Shown: positions 1 to 9,312, counted from the first letter of the stretch. The stretch: 64,000 nucleotides of DNA from Bacteroides sp. UBA7333 (GCA_002471195.1 DKPN01000003.1:16190-80189); one strand, 5' to 3'. Program-made: numbers and translations. The notes: generated from the sequence alone by a model not told the origin.

Positions 1-2
1 TT

Positions 3-1301
3 CTGATTCTTTTTTATTTTGGAACGTTGATTGCTACCAGTTGGCAACTTACTGTATTTACCTTATTGGTATTGCCTGGCATGGGATGGTTTATGGGAGT
101 TGTAGGTAAAAAGCTGAAACGACAATCTCACGAAGCGCAAAGTAAGTGGAGTGATACTATGTCGCAACTCGAAGAGACATTAGGTGGTTTGCGCATTATC
201 AAAGCATTTACAGCCGAAAAACGTATGGTGGCTCGTTTTACACAATGTAGCAATGAGTTGCGCGACTCTGTAAACAAGGTGGCTATGCGTCAGTCGTTGG
301 CTCATCCGATGAGTGAATTTTTAGGTACGCTACTAATTGTTGTGGTGTTGTGGTTTGGTGGATCATTGATTCTTGGCAACAATTCAAGCATTGATGCACC
401 TACATTTATTTTCTATATGGTGATTCTTTATAGTGTAATCAATCCGTTAAAAGAGTTCTCAAAAGCCGGTTACAACATACCTAGAGGTTTGGCTTCGATG
501 GAACGTGTCGATAAAATATTGAAGGCTGAAAATAAGATTACCGAAATTGCTCATCCAGTTGAACTGAAAGATTTGAAAGATAAAATTGAGTTTAAAGACA
601 TTACTTTCAGTTATGATGGAAAACGTGAGATCTTGAAAAATATCAACTTGAGTGTTTACAAAGGAAAAACGATTGCTTTAGTAGGACAATCCGGATCGGG
701 TAAATCGACTTTAGTCGATCTGCTGCCACGTTATCATGATGTACAGGGTGGAGTTATCAGTATTGATGGTATCGACATTAAAGATGCTCGCATTCACGAT
801 CTTCGTACGATGATAGGTAATGTAAATCAAGAAGCCATTCTATTTAATGACACTTTCTTCAATAATATTGCTTTCGGTGTAGAAGGTGCTACGATGGAGC
901 AAGTTGTTGAGGCGGCAAAAATAGCCAATGCTCACGATTTTATCATGGAAAAACCCGATGGTTACAATACCAATATTGGTGATAGAGGTGGTAAATTATC
1001 GGGTGGACAACGTCAACGTATCAGTATTGCACGTGCTATCTTAAAAAATCCTCCGATATTGATTCTCGATGAGGCAACTTCGGCTCTCGATACCGAATCT
1101 GAACGTTTAGTACAAGAAGCATTAGAGCGTTTAATGAAAACACGTACAACAATAGCCATTGCTCACAGACTTTCGACCATTAAAAATGCCGATGAGATAT
1201 GTGTGCTTTACGAAGGAGAAATCGTGGAGCGTGGTCGCCACGAAGAGCTGCTCGCCTTGAATGGTTATTATAAACGCCTTAACGATATGCAGTCGCTGTA
1301 A
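3..1301 (+). CDS. ABC exporter (MsbA-like), 5'-truncated by the window edge
   Basis: This is the C-terminal part of a half-size ABC exporter with a fused permease and ATPase. The frame is open to the window edge and the first available start is only a TTG at 27, so the true start lies outside. About 430 residues remain of a usual 580-600. Numbering from the TTG, the last membrane helices lie at about 95-145. The nucleotide-binding domain follows, with Walker A GQSGSGKST near 219, the signature LSGGQRQR near 324, Walker B ILILDEATSALD near 346 and the H-loop in AIAHRLST near 383. All ATPase motifs are intact. Family members export lipids, drugs or peptides from the inner membrane; the substrate cannot be read from sequence. 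The next gene starts 15 bp downstream and is probably co-transcribed. Confidence 0.93.
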   Translation: MILFYFGTLIATSWQLTVFTLLVLPGMGWFMGVVGKKLKRQSHEAQSKWSDTMSQLEETLGGLRIIKAFTAEKRMVARFTQCSNELRDSVNKVAMRQSLAHPMSEFLGTLLIVVVLWFGGSLILGNNSSIDAPTFIFYMVILYSVINPLKEFSKAGYNIPRGLASMERVDKILKAENKITEIAHPVELKDLKDKIEFKDITFSYDGKREILKNINLSVYKGKTIALVGQSGSGKSTLVDLLPRYHDVQGGVISIDGIDIKDARIHDLRTMIGNVNQEAILFNDTFFNNIAFGVEGATMEQVVEAAKIANAHDFIMEKPDGYNTNIGDRGGKLSGGQRQRISIARAILKNPPILILDEATSALDTESERLVQEALERLMKTRTTIAIAHRLSTIKNADEICVLYEGEIVERGRHEELLALNGYYKRLNDMQSL

Positions 1302-1316
1302 TCAGCACCAACTACT

Positions 1317-2555
1317 ATGAAAACACATCTAATACAATCAAAACAACGCCTTTTAATTTTACTTCTTATCACACTCCTCGGCAATGGTGCTTTTGCTCAA
1401 ATGACCGATCGTGTATTGCTGACCGATTATCGTATTGATCCGGAAAAAAAAGGAGAGCTATCTTTCGAATTAGATAATACGCTCTTCTTTAAGAACAATG
1501 AGTTCGATGGACAATATATCAAAGGATATTCATTGCCCGGACTCTGGACACAACCGAAATTTGTGTTTCATGCTTTTTCGAATATCAAGTTCGAAGTTGG
1601 TGCGCATGCACTCATCTATCGAGGAGCTTACAAATATCCCAATTATGCCTACAATGATATAGCCCTTTGGAAAGGCAATCAATATCAGAGAGGGGCTCAT
1701 GTTGTTCCGTTTGTCCGTGCGCAAGTGGCTTTAAAAAATCTCAATATTGTGTTGGGCAATATCTATGGCGGACAAAATCACGGTTTAATCGATCCGCTTT
1801 ACAATCCTGAACTTAATCTGACTGCCGACCCTGAAGCCGGTGTTCAGTTGCTTTATGATATCAAGAGATTTCATCTTGACCTATGGCTCAACTGGGAGAG
1901 CTTTATTTTTACCAAAGATACCCATCAAGAGGCTTTTACTGTAGGGTTGTCTACCCGTACTTTATTGAATGATGTGTCATCCAAATGGCATTTGTATCTT
2001 CCGGTTCAGGTGATCGGGCAACATCGAGGTGGAGAAGGTTTGCAAGGCAACAACCGTCCGGTGTCTACTTTAATAAATGGTGCAGCCGGTATAGGTACTA
2101 CTCGTGCTTTCAATAAAAAATGGTTCAAAGCATTACATTTTGAAACCGATGTTTTAGGGTATTACCAGCAGTCGGGCAACTTATGGCCACATAGTAAAGG
2201 GTTGGCCGGATATATAAGAGCAACAGCCGAACTTCGAGACGACTTTATGATCAATGCCGGTTATTATATCTGTAAGAATTTTATATCGCTTTTTGGTAGT
2301 CCTTATTACGGTGCTGTATCGATGACCGATGATCAGTTGACATTTGACAAACCACAAACCTTATCGCTTACAGCCGAGTATTACCGAACATTTGCCAAAC
2401 ATTATGGATTGGGTGCTAAATTGGAAGTGTATCAAGTCTTTCCGGGCAATTTAAAATATGCCAATGGTATGGTAGAAAAAGGCAAAACATCTACCAACTT
2501 TACCTTTGGTGTATATTTAAGAGTAGATCCATCCTTTTTGATTAAGAAATTCTAA
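1317..2555 (+). CDS. Predicted outer-membrane beta-barrel protein of unknown function
   Basis: The 412-residue product starts with a signal peptide (basic start, hydrophobic stretch at about 12-25, cleavage near GAFA-Q). The rest is rich in alternating aromatic and polar strands (for example FKALHFETDVLGYY and FGVYLRVDPSF) and ends in a charged/aromatic tail, as in outer-membrane barrels. I do not recognise a named family. It follows the ABC exporter by 15 bp, so the two may form one unit, and a four-helix membrane protein follows 45 bp later. A role as outer-membrane partner of the exporter is only inference. The barrel prediction is moderate and the function is unknown. Confidence 0.75.
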   Translation: MKTHLIQSKQRLLILLLITLLGNGAFAQMTDRVLLTDYRIDPEKKGELSFELDNTLFFKNNEFDGQYIKGYSLPGLWTQPKFVFHAFSNIKFEVGAHALIYRGAYKYPNYAYNDIALWKGNQYQRGAHVVPFVRAQVALKNLNIVLGNIYGGQNHGLIDPLYNPELNLTADPEAGVQLLYDIKRFHLDLWLNWESFIFTKDTHQEAFTVGLSTRTLLNDVSSKWHLYLPVQVIGQHRGGEGLQGNNRPVSTLINGAAGIGTTRAFNKKWFKALHFETDVLGYYQQSGNLWPHSKGLAGYIRATAELRDDFMINAGYYICKNFISLFGSPYYGAVSMTDDQLTFDKPQTLSLTAEYYRTFAKHYGLGAKLEVYQVFPGNLKYANGMVEKGKTSTNFTFGVYLRVDPSFLIKKF

Positions 2556-2600
2556 TAGTATTGGTGTACATAGTTAATCTTTACTTGCCATATTATCATT

Positions 2601-3080
2601 ATGACTAAAAACGAATTGAAAAAAACTTGTCTTGCCTATGCCGTGGCTGCCGTAGCGCTATGGATTGTTTTTATACTGCTTTTGGGAGCTATATCGGCTT
2701 CTTTAAATGCGATTCCTTATGGTGAGGTTTTCACCCTCGATGGCGAAAATGGTAGACTTTACTTTATGTTGTTTATGATTTTCTGGACATCTTGTTGGTT
2801 TGCTATTGGCTACTACTCACGACGTAAATATTTAATTGAGAAAGACTTTTTCAGAAAACAATCACCTTCTCTCACCGACGAAGAATTTTCCAGAGTATTT
2901 AAAGCACACTATCTTGCAAGTCGATTTAAAGTTTTGGCTATTGTTGCCTTCACAGCCATACCATGGTACTGTATTGGTTATGTAAGAGATAAATTGACCA
3001 CGCACGACATGGTGGTTTTATCTCTGATACTGACGAGTGCTGTAATCTGTTTGGGCGTTTATTATAAAAACCGATCTTAA
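2601..3080 (+). CDS. Small polytopic inner-membrane protein, unknown
   Basis: The 159-residue protein has four predicted membrane helices (about 10-31, 50-70, 106-128 and 135-155). A charged loop at 72-104 (SRRKYLIEKDFFRKQSPSLTD region) lies between helices two and three. There is no signal peptide and no catalytic motif that I recognise. It is the last of three plus-strand genes and converges on rnhA. The downstream gap of about 95 bp has only short overlapping stems near 3136-3159 and no clear terminator. The reading frame looks real because of its regular helix pattern and its position in the run. Confidence 0.7.
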   Translation: MTKNELKKTCLAYAVAAVALWIVFILLLGAISASLNAIPYGEVFTLDGENGRLYFMLFMIFWTSCWFAIGYYSRRKYLIEKDFFRKQSPSLTDEEFSRVFKAHYLASRFKVLAIVAFTAIPWYCIGYVRDKLTTHDMVVLSLILTSAVICLGVYYKNRS

Positions 3081-3175
3081 CTCTTATGGTGTACTTATCC
3101 CCTCGATTCGGAGTTTCAAGTATAATCGAAAGCAGATGAATAGACATGTTATTCATGTCGCATTATCGAAATGAT

Positions 3176-3805
3176 TTATTTCCTTCCAAAGTCGGCGGGA
3201 ATCTCACCCCATTCTTTGGTTTCCCACTTAATGATTTGTGTAGAATACTTGTTGGTTCGCAACCATTTTTCGGCACGGGCTATCATATCAAACAATTCGT
3301 TGGTTTGGGTAGTATGTTCCAATTTTGTTTTACACTTTTTGTCTTTTACCCATTTCATGGCAATTTTACTATCGCTATAGATGGGCATATCCCATCCTTT
3401 TTGTTTCAAGAATGCCAGTCCATGAACCAGCGCTAAGAACTCTCCAATATTGTTGGTGCCAAGCACCGGCCCAAAATGAAACAGTTGTTGATTATTGCCC
3501 ACATATACTCCCCTATATTCCATTTGCCCGGGATTTCCGCTACATGCGGCATCTACCGCCAAGCTGTTTTGTATTACGATGGCAGGCAGTTCACTCGGTG
3601 GACGAGATGTTTTAGCTTTGGGTGCATTTTTCCCGATATACTGATAGGCAGAAGAGGCAAACGCGCGTTCGGCTTCGGCCAACGATTCGAACGATTTATA
3701 TTTAGCGCCTTGATATCCTTTGGTTTGGAGTTGACAATCGGTCCATGTACGATATATACCCGGTACAACCCCTTCCCAAACTACATAATATTTCTCTTTT
3801 GCCAT
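3176..3805 (-). CDS. rnhA: Ribonuclease HI with N-terminal hybrid-binding domain
   Basis: RNase H1 cleaves the RNA strand of RNA-DNA hybrids in the cytoplasm. The N-terminal 50 residues (YYVVWEGVVPGIYRTW, then GYQGAKYKSF) match the caulimovirus/viroplasmin-type hybrid-binding domain. The catalytic domain spans about 75-209 with metal ligands D85 (AVDAACSGNPG), E122 (NNIGEF), D145 (IYSDS) and D205 (IPADFGRK). The arrangement resembles the Bacillus halodurans enzyme rather than E. coli RNase HI. Length is normal for this two-domain type. The gene is transcribed away from aroK. A one-mismatch -7 box (TAACTTTA on the minus strand, 3831-3838) lies upstream. Confidence 0.93.
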   Translation of the reverse strand: MAKEKYYVVWEGVVPGIYRTWTDCQLQTKGYQGAKYKSFESLAEAERAFASSAYQYIGKNAPKAKTSRPPSELPAIVIQNSLAVDAACSGNPGQMEYRGVYVGNNQQLFHFGPVLGTNNIGEFLALVHGLAFLKQKGWDMPIYSDSKIAMKWVKDKKCKTKLEHTTQTNELFDMIARAEKWLRTNKYSTQIIKWETKEWGEIPADFGRK

Positions 3806-3914
3806 ATTTTAAAAATACAATTTATTGCCGTAAAGTTACGATATAATTTTAATTATCGTTTCGTTGCCTCTCTATTTAAAGCTCTTATCTGATACTATAA
3901 TAAGTAGAATTAAT

Positions 3915-3922
3915 TATCTTTG
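3915..3922 (+). promoter_or_regulatory. -7 box of the aroK promoter
   Basis: TATCTTTG matches the Bacteroidota -7 consensus TAnnTTTG and ends 24 bp before the aroK ATG. No convincing TTTG -33 box is present at the usual spacing. Confidence 0.55.
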
Positions 3923-3946
3923 TCGTAACATCAAAGTAAATCTGTT

Positions 3947-4480
3947 ATGATTCGTATCTTCCTGACCGGATATATGGGTGCCGGAAAAACAACACTTGGT
4001 AAGCTGCTTGCCCGCAAAATGAATGTTTCGTTTATAGATCTTGATTGGTATATGGAAGAACGCTTCCACAAATCAATAAGTGAGCTGTTTATAGAAAAAG
4101 GCGAACAGGGTTTTCGCGAACTAGAAAGAAGCATGTTGCACGAAGTGGCTGCATTCGAGGATGTTGTGGTTTCGACAGGCGGAGGAGCTCCCTGCTTTTT
4201 CGATAATATGGAGTTTATGAATGCACATGGCACTACCGTGTTCTTAGATGTTAGTCCCGATGTTCTTTTCGCACGATTGCGCATTGCCAAGCAACAACGT
4301 CCTATTTTACAAAACAAAACCGATGAAGAGCTAAAACAGTATATCGTCGAGATGCTTCAACGTCGTTTGCCTTTTTATTCGAAAGCATTATATATATTCA
4401 ATGCCGACGAATTAGACAGCCGTTGGCAAATCGATCAATCGGCCGATCAATTGTATGCTCTCTTAACTTCCAGAAAATAA
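3947..4480 (+). CDS. aroK: Shikimate kinase
   Basis: Shikimate kinase phosphorylates shikimate with ATP in the chorismate pathway. The 177-residue length is normal. The P-loop GYMGAGKTT is at 8-16, the shikimate-binding Asp is in FIDLDWY (about 31-33), the substrate Arg is R57 in GFRELE, and the glycine triplet is at 78-80 (STGGGAP). The lid Arg region is FARLRIAKQQRP. It is transcribed divergently from rnhA. The ATG is supported by a -7 box 24 bp upstream. It is followed by a 372-bp gap before speA, so it is probably monocistronic. Confidence 0.95.
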   Translation: MIRIFLTGYMGAGKTTLGKLLARKMNVSFIDLDWYMEERFHKSISELFIEKGEQGFRELERSMLHEVAAFEDVVVSTGGGAPCFFDNMEFMNAHGTTVFLDVSPDVLFARLRIAKQQRPILQNKTDEELKQYIVEMLQRRLPFYSKALYIFNADELDSRWQIDQSADQLYALLTSRK

Positions 4481-4511
4481 GCAATTTGTAGTTTGTTGAT
4501 GTTTATCGCAT

Positions 4512-4588
4512 AAAAACGAACACTTAACCCCGTTGAGTGTAATACTTTATGCCATAAAATGTGATAAACTTTAAGTCACTTCGTTTTT
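4512..4588 (+). terminator. Possible terminator after aroK
   Basis: AAAAACGAA (4512-4520) pairs with TTCGTTTTT (4580-4588). The loop is long and folds further, and the right arm ends in five T. The loop length makes this a weak call. The rest of the 4481-4852 gap is AT-rich and holds only the speA promoter; I see no gene in it. Confidence 0.35.
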
Positions 4589-4778
4589 AAGACTCCCGCT
4601 TGCAATTACGATTTAAATATCCCATTTTTCTATCATAATAAATATAAATAATAGAATCTATTTTCATTGACCAATCATTGTCTTATATTGAATAAATATA
4701 CGCTGTTTATGCATTTTACTCTCTTTTATCTGCTCATTCATTGAATGTTTTAAGCGGTTTGGTTAAAAAAGGTGTCAT

Positions 4779-4812
4779 TTTGTAGTATCGACAATATTTA
4801 TATCTATTTTTG
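4779..4812 (+). promoter_or_regulatory. speA promoter
   Basis: TTTG at 4779-4782 and TATTTTTG at 4805-4812 form a Bacteroidota-type -33/-7 pair. The spacer is 22 bp, slightly longer than the usual 19-21. The speA ATG follows at 4853, giving a leader of about 35 nt. Confidence 0.6.
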
Positions 4813-4852
4813 TTGTTTAATATAATATTTAATATAGAACCGAATACTGAAA

Positions 4853-6745
4853 ATGAGAAAATGGCGTATTGAAGATTCTGAGGAGCTATACAACATCAAT
4901 GGTTGGGGCACTTCGTACTTTAGTATTAACGACAAGGGTCATGTTGTAGTTACACCTCGTAAAAATAGCGTGGCAGTCGATTTGAAAAACTTGGTTGACG
5001 AGTTACAGCTGCGTGATGTAGCGTCTCCGATGCTACTTCGCTTTCCCGATATTTTGGATAATCGTATCGAGAAAATATCTTCATGCTTTAAGCAAGCTGC
5101 CGAAGAGTATGATTATAAGGCTCAGAATTTTATAATTTACCCTATCAAGGTAAATCAAATGCGTCCGGTAGTCGAAGAGATTATCAGCCATGGTAAGAAG
5201 TTCAATCTAGGTTTGGAGGCAGGCTCTAAACCTGAACTCCATGCTGTAATAGCCGTGAATACAGATTCGGATTCGTTGATTATATGCAATGGATACAAAG
5301 ACGAAAGCTACATTGAGTTGGCACTTTTGGCACAAAAGATGGGTAAACGCATCTTCTTGGTTGTTGAAAAGCTAAATGAGCTGAAACTGATTGCAAAGAT
5401 GGCCAAACAACTGGGTGTACGTCCGAATATAGGTATCCGTATTAAGTTAGCTTCATCGGGTAGCGGCAAATGGGAAGACTCGGGTGGCGATGCAAGTAAG
5501 TTCGGTTTATCATCGAGCGAGCTTCTTGAAGCCTTAGACTTTATGGAAAGCAAAGGCATGAAGGATTGCTTAAAATTAATCCATTTCCACATCGGAAGCC
5601 AAGTGACTAAGATTCGTCGTATTAAAACGGCTCTTCGCGAAGCATCACAATTTTATGTTCAGCTACACTCTATGGGCTTCAATGTTGAGTTTGTCGATAT
5701 TGGTGGTGGTCTAGGTGTTGATTATGATGGTACACGCTCGTCGAATAGCGAAAGTAGTGTTAACTACTCTATTCAAGAATATGTAAACGACTCCATCTCT
5801 ACATTGGTTGATGCCAGCGATAAGAACAATATTCCTCATCCTAATATTATTACAGAAAGTGGACGTGCCTTGACGGCGCATCACTCGGTATTGGTGTTCG
5901 AAGTACTCGAAACAACCACTCTGCCATTGTGGGAGGATGATGAAGAACCGGCTGAAGGTTCGCACGAGTTGGTGATTGAACTGTATAAGATTTGGGATTC
6001 GTTGAATCAAAATAAAATGCTGGAAGCATGGCACGATGCACAACAAATACGCGAAGAGGCATTAGATTTGTTTAGTCACGGTATAGTCGATTTGAAAACA
6101 CGCGCACAAATTGAGCGATTGTATTGGTCGATCACACGCGAAATCAATCAAATTGCCAATGGCTTAAAACATTGTCCCGACGAGTTTAGAGGTTTGTCTA
6201 AACTGTTGGCTGATAAGTATTTTTGCAACTTCTCGTTGTTTCAGTCATTGCCCGACTCATGGGCAATTGATCAAATCTTCCCCATCATGCCTATTCAGCG
6301 TTTGGACGAACGTCCCGATCGTTCGGCAACATTGCAAGACATTACTTGTGACTCGGATGGAAAGATTGCCAACTTTATATCGACACGCAATGTATCGCAT
6401 TATATGCCGGTGCATAGCTTGAAAGGAAAAGAGCCTTATTATTTGGCTGTGTTTATCGTAGGGGCTTATCAAGAAATATTGGGCGATATGCACAATCTAT
6501 TTGGCGATACCAATGCCGTACACGTATCGGTGACCGATAAAGGGTATAGTATCGATCAAATTATTGATGGTGAGACTGTGGCTGAGGTATTAGACTACGT
6601 TCAATACAATCCGAAGAAATTGGTGCGTACACTAGAAACATGGGTTACCAAATCGGTGAAAGAGGGAAAAATATCTCTGGAAGAGGGAAAAGAGTTCCTG
6701 TCAAACTATCGTTCGGGCCTTTATGGATATACTTACTTAGAGTAA
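4853..6745 (+). CDS. speA: Biosynthetic arginine decarboxylase
   Basis: The enzyme converts arginine to agmatine, the first step of the agmatine route to polyamines, using PLP. Length (630 aa) fits the large SpeA family. The PLP lysine lies in IYPIKVNQ near residue 101. A glycine-rich phosphate-binding loop DIGGGLGVDYDG is near 282-293, and the ITESGRALTAHHSVL motif is near 335. The C-terminal part includes the helical insertion typical of SpeA (DLKTRAQIERLYWSI). The gene has its own promoter and a terminator after it. argB follows by 134 bp, consistent with arginine-related genes being grouped here. Confidence 0.96.
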   Translation: MRKWRIEDSEELYNINGWGTSYFSINDKGHVVVTPRKNSVAVDLKNLVDELQLRDVASPMLLRFPDILDNRIEKISSCFKQAAEEYDYKAQNFIIYPIKVNQMRPVVEEIISHGKKFNLGLEAGSKPELHAVIAVNTDSDSLIICNGYKDESYIELALLAQKMGKRIFLVVEKLNELKLIAKMAKQLGVRPNIGIRIKLASSGSGKWEDSGGDASKFGLSSSELLEALDFMESKGMKDCLKLIHFHIGSQVTKIRRIKTALREASQFYVQLHSMGFNVEFVDIGGGLGVDYDGTRSSNSESSVNYSIQEYVNDSISTLVDASDKNNIPHPNIITESGRALTAHHSVLVFEVLETTTLPLWEDDEEPAEGSHELVIELYKIWDSLNQNKMLEAWHDAQQIREEALDLFSHGIVDLKTRAQIERLYWSITREINQIANGLKHCPDEFRGLSKLLADKYFCNFSLFQSLPDSWAIDQIFPIMPIQRLDERPDRSATLQDITCDSDGKIANFISTRNVSHYMPVHSLKGKEPYYLAVFIVGAYQEILGDMHNLFGDTNAVHVSVTDKGYSIDQIIDGETVAEVLDYVQYNPKKLVRTLETWVTKSVKEGKISLEEGKEFLSNYRSGLYGYTYLE

Positions 6746-6795
6746 TATACGCAGATTCGTCTGTGGTATAGGTACTGGGGTAAATGGTACAATAG

Positions 6796-6846
6796 AGTGA
6801 TAGGTTGAATGTTTGTATTTGGCCTATCACTTTTTTATTATAAAGC
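6796..6846 (+). terminator. Rho-independent terminator after speA
   Basis: A 9-bp perfect stem, AGTGATAGG (6796-6804) with CCTATCACT (6833-6841), is followed immediately by a T tract. It lies 50 bp after the speA stop and before argB. Confidence 0.75.
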
Positions 6847-6879
6847 ATTACGTTTTTACACTAAATATATATAAAGCAA

Positions 6880-7653
6880 ATGAAAGAAAAATTGACAGTC
6901 ATCAAGGTAGGAGGAAAGATTGTGGAAGAAGAACAATCGCTCAAACAACTACTCGATGACTTTGCTGCTATCGAAGGATTCAAAGTATTGGTGCATGGAG
7001 GAGGACGCTCGGCCACCAAGATCGCATCGCAACTCGGCATTGAGAGTCAAATGGTAAATGGACGTCGCATCACCGACGGCGAAACATTAAAAGTAGTTAC
7101 CATGGTGTATGGAGGATTGGTAAACAAGAGTATTGTTGCCGGTTTGCAAGCTCGTGGTGTCAATGCTTTAGGATTGACAGGAGCCGATATGGATGTGATA
7201 CGCTCAGTGAAACGCCCCGTCAAAGAGGTAGACTATGGCTATGTAGGCGATGTTAAGAAGGTAGAATCCGACTGTTTGTCTACTTTGATTCAAGCCAATA
7301 TTGTGCCTATCATGGCACCCCTTACACACGATGGAGCAGGCAATATTCTAAACACAAATGCCGATACCATTGCCGGCGAAACAGCCAAAGCATTGGCAAA
7401 GCATTTTGATGTAACTCTTGTATATTGTTTCGAAAAGAAAGGAGTATTGCGCGATGCCGATGATGATGACAGTGTGATTGCTCATATTAATGCCGAAGAT
7501 TTCAAACAGTATGTGGCCGATGGTACCATTCAAGGAGGAATGATCCCTAAATTAGAAAACTCTTTTGAGGCTCTTTCTGCCGGTGTTTCAGAGGTGGTTA
7601 TTACCTCATCTACCGATGTTTCTGCTACAGCGGGTACACATATTCGAAAATAA
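6880..7653 (+). CDS. argB: Acetyl- or succinyl-glutamate kinase
   Basis: This amino-acid kinase carries out the second step of ornithine/arginine synthesis by phosphorylating an N-acylated glutamate. Visible motifs are IKVGGKIVEE at the N-terminus, the phosphate-binding loop LVHGGGRSATK near 37-47, and NTNADTIAGETAKAL near 157, which holds the acyl-glutamate and nucleotide contacts. Length (257 aa) is normal. In Bacteroides fragilis this pathway is known to use succinylated rather than acetylated intermediates, so the true substrate may be N-succinylglutamate; that cannot be decided here. The M20 deacylase at 62890 could act later in the same pathway. Confidence 0.93.
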   Translation: MKEKLTVIKVGGKIVEEEQSLKQLLDDFAAIEGFKVLVHGGGRSATKIASQLGIESQMVNGRRITDGETLKVVTMVYGGLVNKSIVAGLQARGVNALGLTGADMDVIRSVKRPVKEVDYGYVGDVKKVESDCLSTLIQANIVPIMAPLTHDGAGNILNTNADTIAGETAKALAKHFDVTLVYCFEKKGVLRDADDDDSVIAHINAEDFKQYVADGTIQGGMIPKLENSFEALSAGVSEVVITSSTDVSATAGTHIRK

Positions 7654-7676
7654 TTTCAAAAAAAATCGAGAACCAC

Positions 7677-7703
7677 TGTAACTTTTATTCAACTCACCCG
7701 TCA
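7677..7703 (+). promoter_or_regulatory. Candidate ECF-sigma promoter of the sigma operon
   Basis: TGTAACTTTT (7677-7686), 12 bp, then CGTCA (7699-7703), ending 13 bp before the sigma factor ATG. It has the AACTT...CGTC layout typical of ECF-sigma promoters rather than TAnnTTTG. A near-identical motif precedes the DUF2807 gene, suggesting autoregulation. Confidence 0.5.
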
Positions 7704-7716
7704 TTATAATATAGAG

Positions 7717-8226
7717 ATGCAACAAATCAGCTTCCGTGAAGATATATTACCGCTGAAAGATAAACTCTTTCGGTTGGCAATGCGCATCACACTCAATAGA
7801 GCCGAAGCCGAGGATATTGTACAAGATGCCCTACTCAAAGTTTGGGATAAACGGGATGAATGGCAGAGGTGGGATTCGATAGAGGCATATTGCATTACCG
7901 TAACACGCCATCTTTCGATCGATCGAATTCAGAAGATGGAGAATCAAACCACTCAATTGCCCGATGGTGTTGAACAGTTGCCCGATAGCACCAATCCTTT
8001 TCAAGAGATGGTGTACAGCGAGCAGCAGAGCTTGATTCATCAATTAATGAATCGATTGCCGATAAATCAAAGAGTGATAATACAACTCCGCGATATAGAA
8101 GGAAAGAGTTATAAAGAGATAGCATCGCTTACAACAATGACCGAAGAGCAAGTTAAGGTTAATTTGTTTAGAGCCAGACAAAAAATTAAACAATGGTTCA
8201 CAGAGATCGACAGTTATGGATTATAA
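7717..8226 (+). CDS. ECF-type RNA polymerase sigma factor
   Basis: The 169-residue protein has sigma-70 region 2 at about 10-75 (AMRITLNRAEAEDIVQDALLKVWDKR, then a Trp-rich tail and VTRHLSIDRIQKME) and region 4 at about 108-160 (LPINQRVIIQLRDIEGKSYKEIASLTTMTEEQVKVNLFRARQKIK). This two-domain layout is that of extracytoplasmic-function sigma factors. The downstream gene overlaps its end by 11 bp and encodes a membrane protein that is probably the anti-sigma factor. The upstream region carries an ECF-like promoter, consistent with self-activation. Known relatives direct RNA polymerase to stress or envelope regulons; the likely local target is the DUF2807 gene. Confidence 0.92.
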   Translation: MQQISFREDILPLKDKLFRLAMRITLNRAEAEDIVQDALLKVWDKRDEWQRWDSIEAYCITVTRHLSIDRIQKMENQTTQLPDGVEQLPDSTNPFQEMVYSEQQSLIHQLMNRLPINQRVIIQLRDIEGKSYKEIASLTTMTEEQVKVNLFRARQKIKQWFTEIDSYGL

Positions 8227-8725
8227 ATATATAAAACAGCTTTTAGAACGTTATTGGCTTGCCCAAACAACGCTTTCCGAAGAGAATCAATTACGCGATT
8301 TCTTTAATAACGAAGAAGTGCCTCTTGATTTGCTTCCCTATAAATCGCTTTTTGTATATCAGTCGTCACAAAAAACAGAAGGCCTAAGCGATGATTTTGA
8401 TCAACGGATACTTGCCAAGCTCGATGTTACCGAGGTGAAAGCTCGCAAAATATCATTGATAGCTCGTATGCGTCCTCTTTTTAAAGCAGCGGCAATGGTA
8501 GCTGTTTTTATAATGATAGGCGGTGCTATACAACAAGCCGTTATGCAAAACGATGTGATCGAATACGATTATGATAGCTATGTCGATACGTACGATAATC
8601 CTGAAGTGGCTTATCAACAAGTGTCATCGGCATTACTAATGATATCCGAAAGTATTAACAAGTCGAAAAGCATGTTGTTGAATGATAGCTTGCAGCCCGA
8701 AACAACAGAAAGGATGACCGAATGA
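8216..8725 (+). CDS. Putative anti-sigma membrane protein
   Basis: The 169-residue protein has a cytoplasmic N-terminal part (IKQLLERYWLAQTTLSEENQLRDFF, then PYKSLFVYQSSQ), one membrane helix at about 86-103 (FKAAAMVAVFIMIGGAI), and an acidic, Tyr-rich external part (IEYDYDSYVDTYD). It overlaps the ECF sigma gene by 11 bp, an arrangement typical of translationally coupled anti-sigma factors. No zinc-binding HxxxCxxC motif is present, so it would be a non-ZAS type. Function is inferred from topology and position. The next gene overlaps its stop by 4 bp. Confidence 0.75.
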   Translation: MDYKYIKQLLERYWLAQTTLSEENQLRDFFNNEEVPLDLLPYKSLFVYQSSQKTEGLSDDFDQRILAKLDVTEVKARKISLIARMRPLFKAAAMVAVFIMIGGAIQQAVMQNDVIEYDYDSYVDTYDNPEVAYQQVSSALLMISESINKSKSMLLNDSLQPETTERMTE

Positions 8726-9207
8726 CAAGAGTCTTTATGTTGCATCTGTTTTTGCTCATGACATGGATGGTCAATGGTCAAGATTTTGCTTCTCGTTTTA
8801 AAGGTAAATTCGAGAATGATTCCAACTTAATCTGTGTCACCATCAGTCCTAAAATGATGCAGGATATTGTTGAGAATACTTCTCAGAAGGATAATAATAT
8901 AATGGGGGTTATTGCCAATTTAAAAAGTATGCAGATGTGTGTGTGTCAAAATGATGGTGCAACGTATTATGATACTGCATTGACCCTATTCGAAGAAGAT
9001 AAACATTCGTTTGAACCCTATATCTCGTACGACGAGGTGGATGGCGATTGCACTATCATGATACGAAAGAAAAAAAGCGATATAACCGAGTTGGTCATGC
9101 TGTTGAAGAAGAATGAAGGTTTTGCTCTCATTAATTTCACAGGAAACATGAATACCGATTTTATTGCGAAACTTTCGGAAACGCTCAAAAAAGAGCGTGC
9201 ATTTTAA
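8722..9207 (+). CDS. DUF4252-family exported protein
   Basis: The 161-residue product has a signal peptide (hydrophobic 6-18, cleavage near VNG-Q). It is followed by a domain resembling DUF4252 (SRFKGKFENDSNLICVTIS, a central IMGVIANLKSMQMCVC segment, and a C-terminal LKKNEGFALINFTGNMNTDFI). It is the third gene of the ECF sigma operon and overlaps the anti-sigma gene by 4 bp. DUF4252 proteins are common in sigma/anti-sigma operons of Bacteroidota and have no known activity. Its likely place is the periplasm or outer envelope. Confidence 0.8.
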   Translation: MTRVFMLHLFLLMTWMVNGQDFASRFKGKFENDSNLICVTISPKMMQDIVENTSQKDNNIMGVIANLKSMQMCVCQNDGATYYDTALTLFEEDKHSFEPYISYDEVDGDCTIMIRKKKSDITELVMLLKKNEGFALINFTGNMNTDFIAKLSETLKKERAF

Positions 9208-9312
9208 TAGATTTTCATTTGCTTAATATATATAGTTAGTGGCTTATTAAAACAACTTAGAGATTTTTTGATTTTTCAATTCTCTCTCTATTCTATACTA
9301 ACTAAACGGATT

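Noticed and set aside
3146..3892. Several plus-strand frames opposite rnhA
   Set aside because: They are antisense shadows of a clear RNase HI gene.
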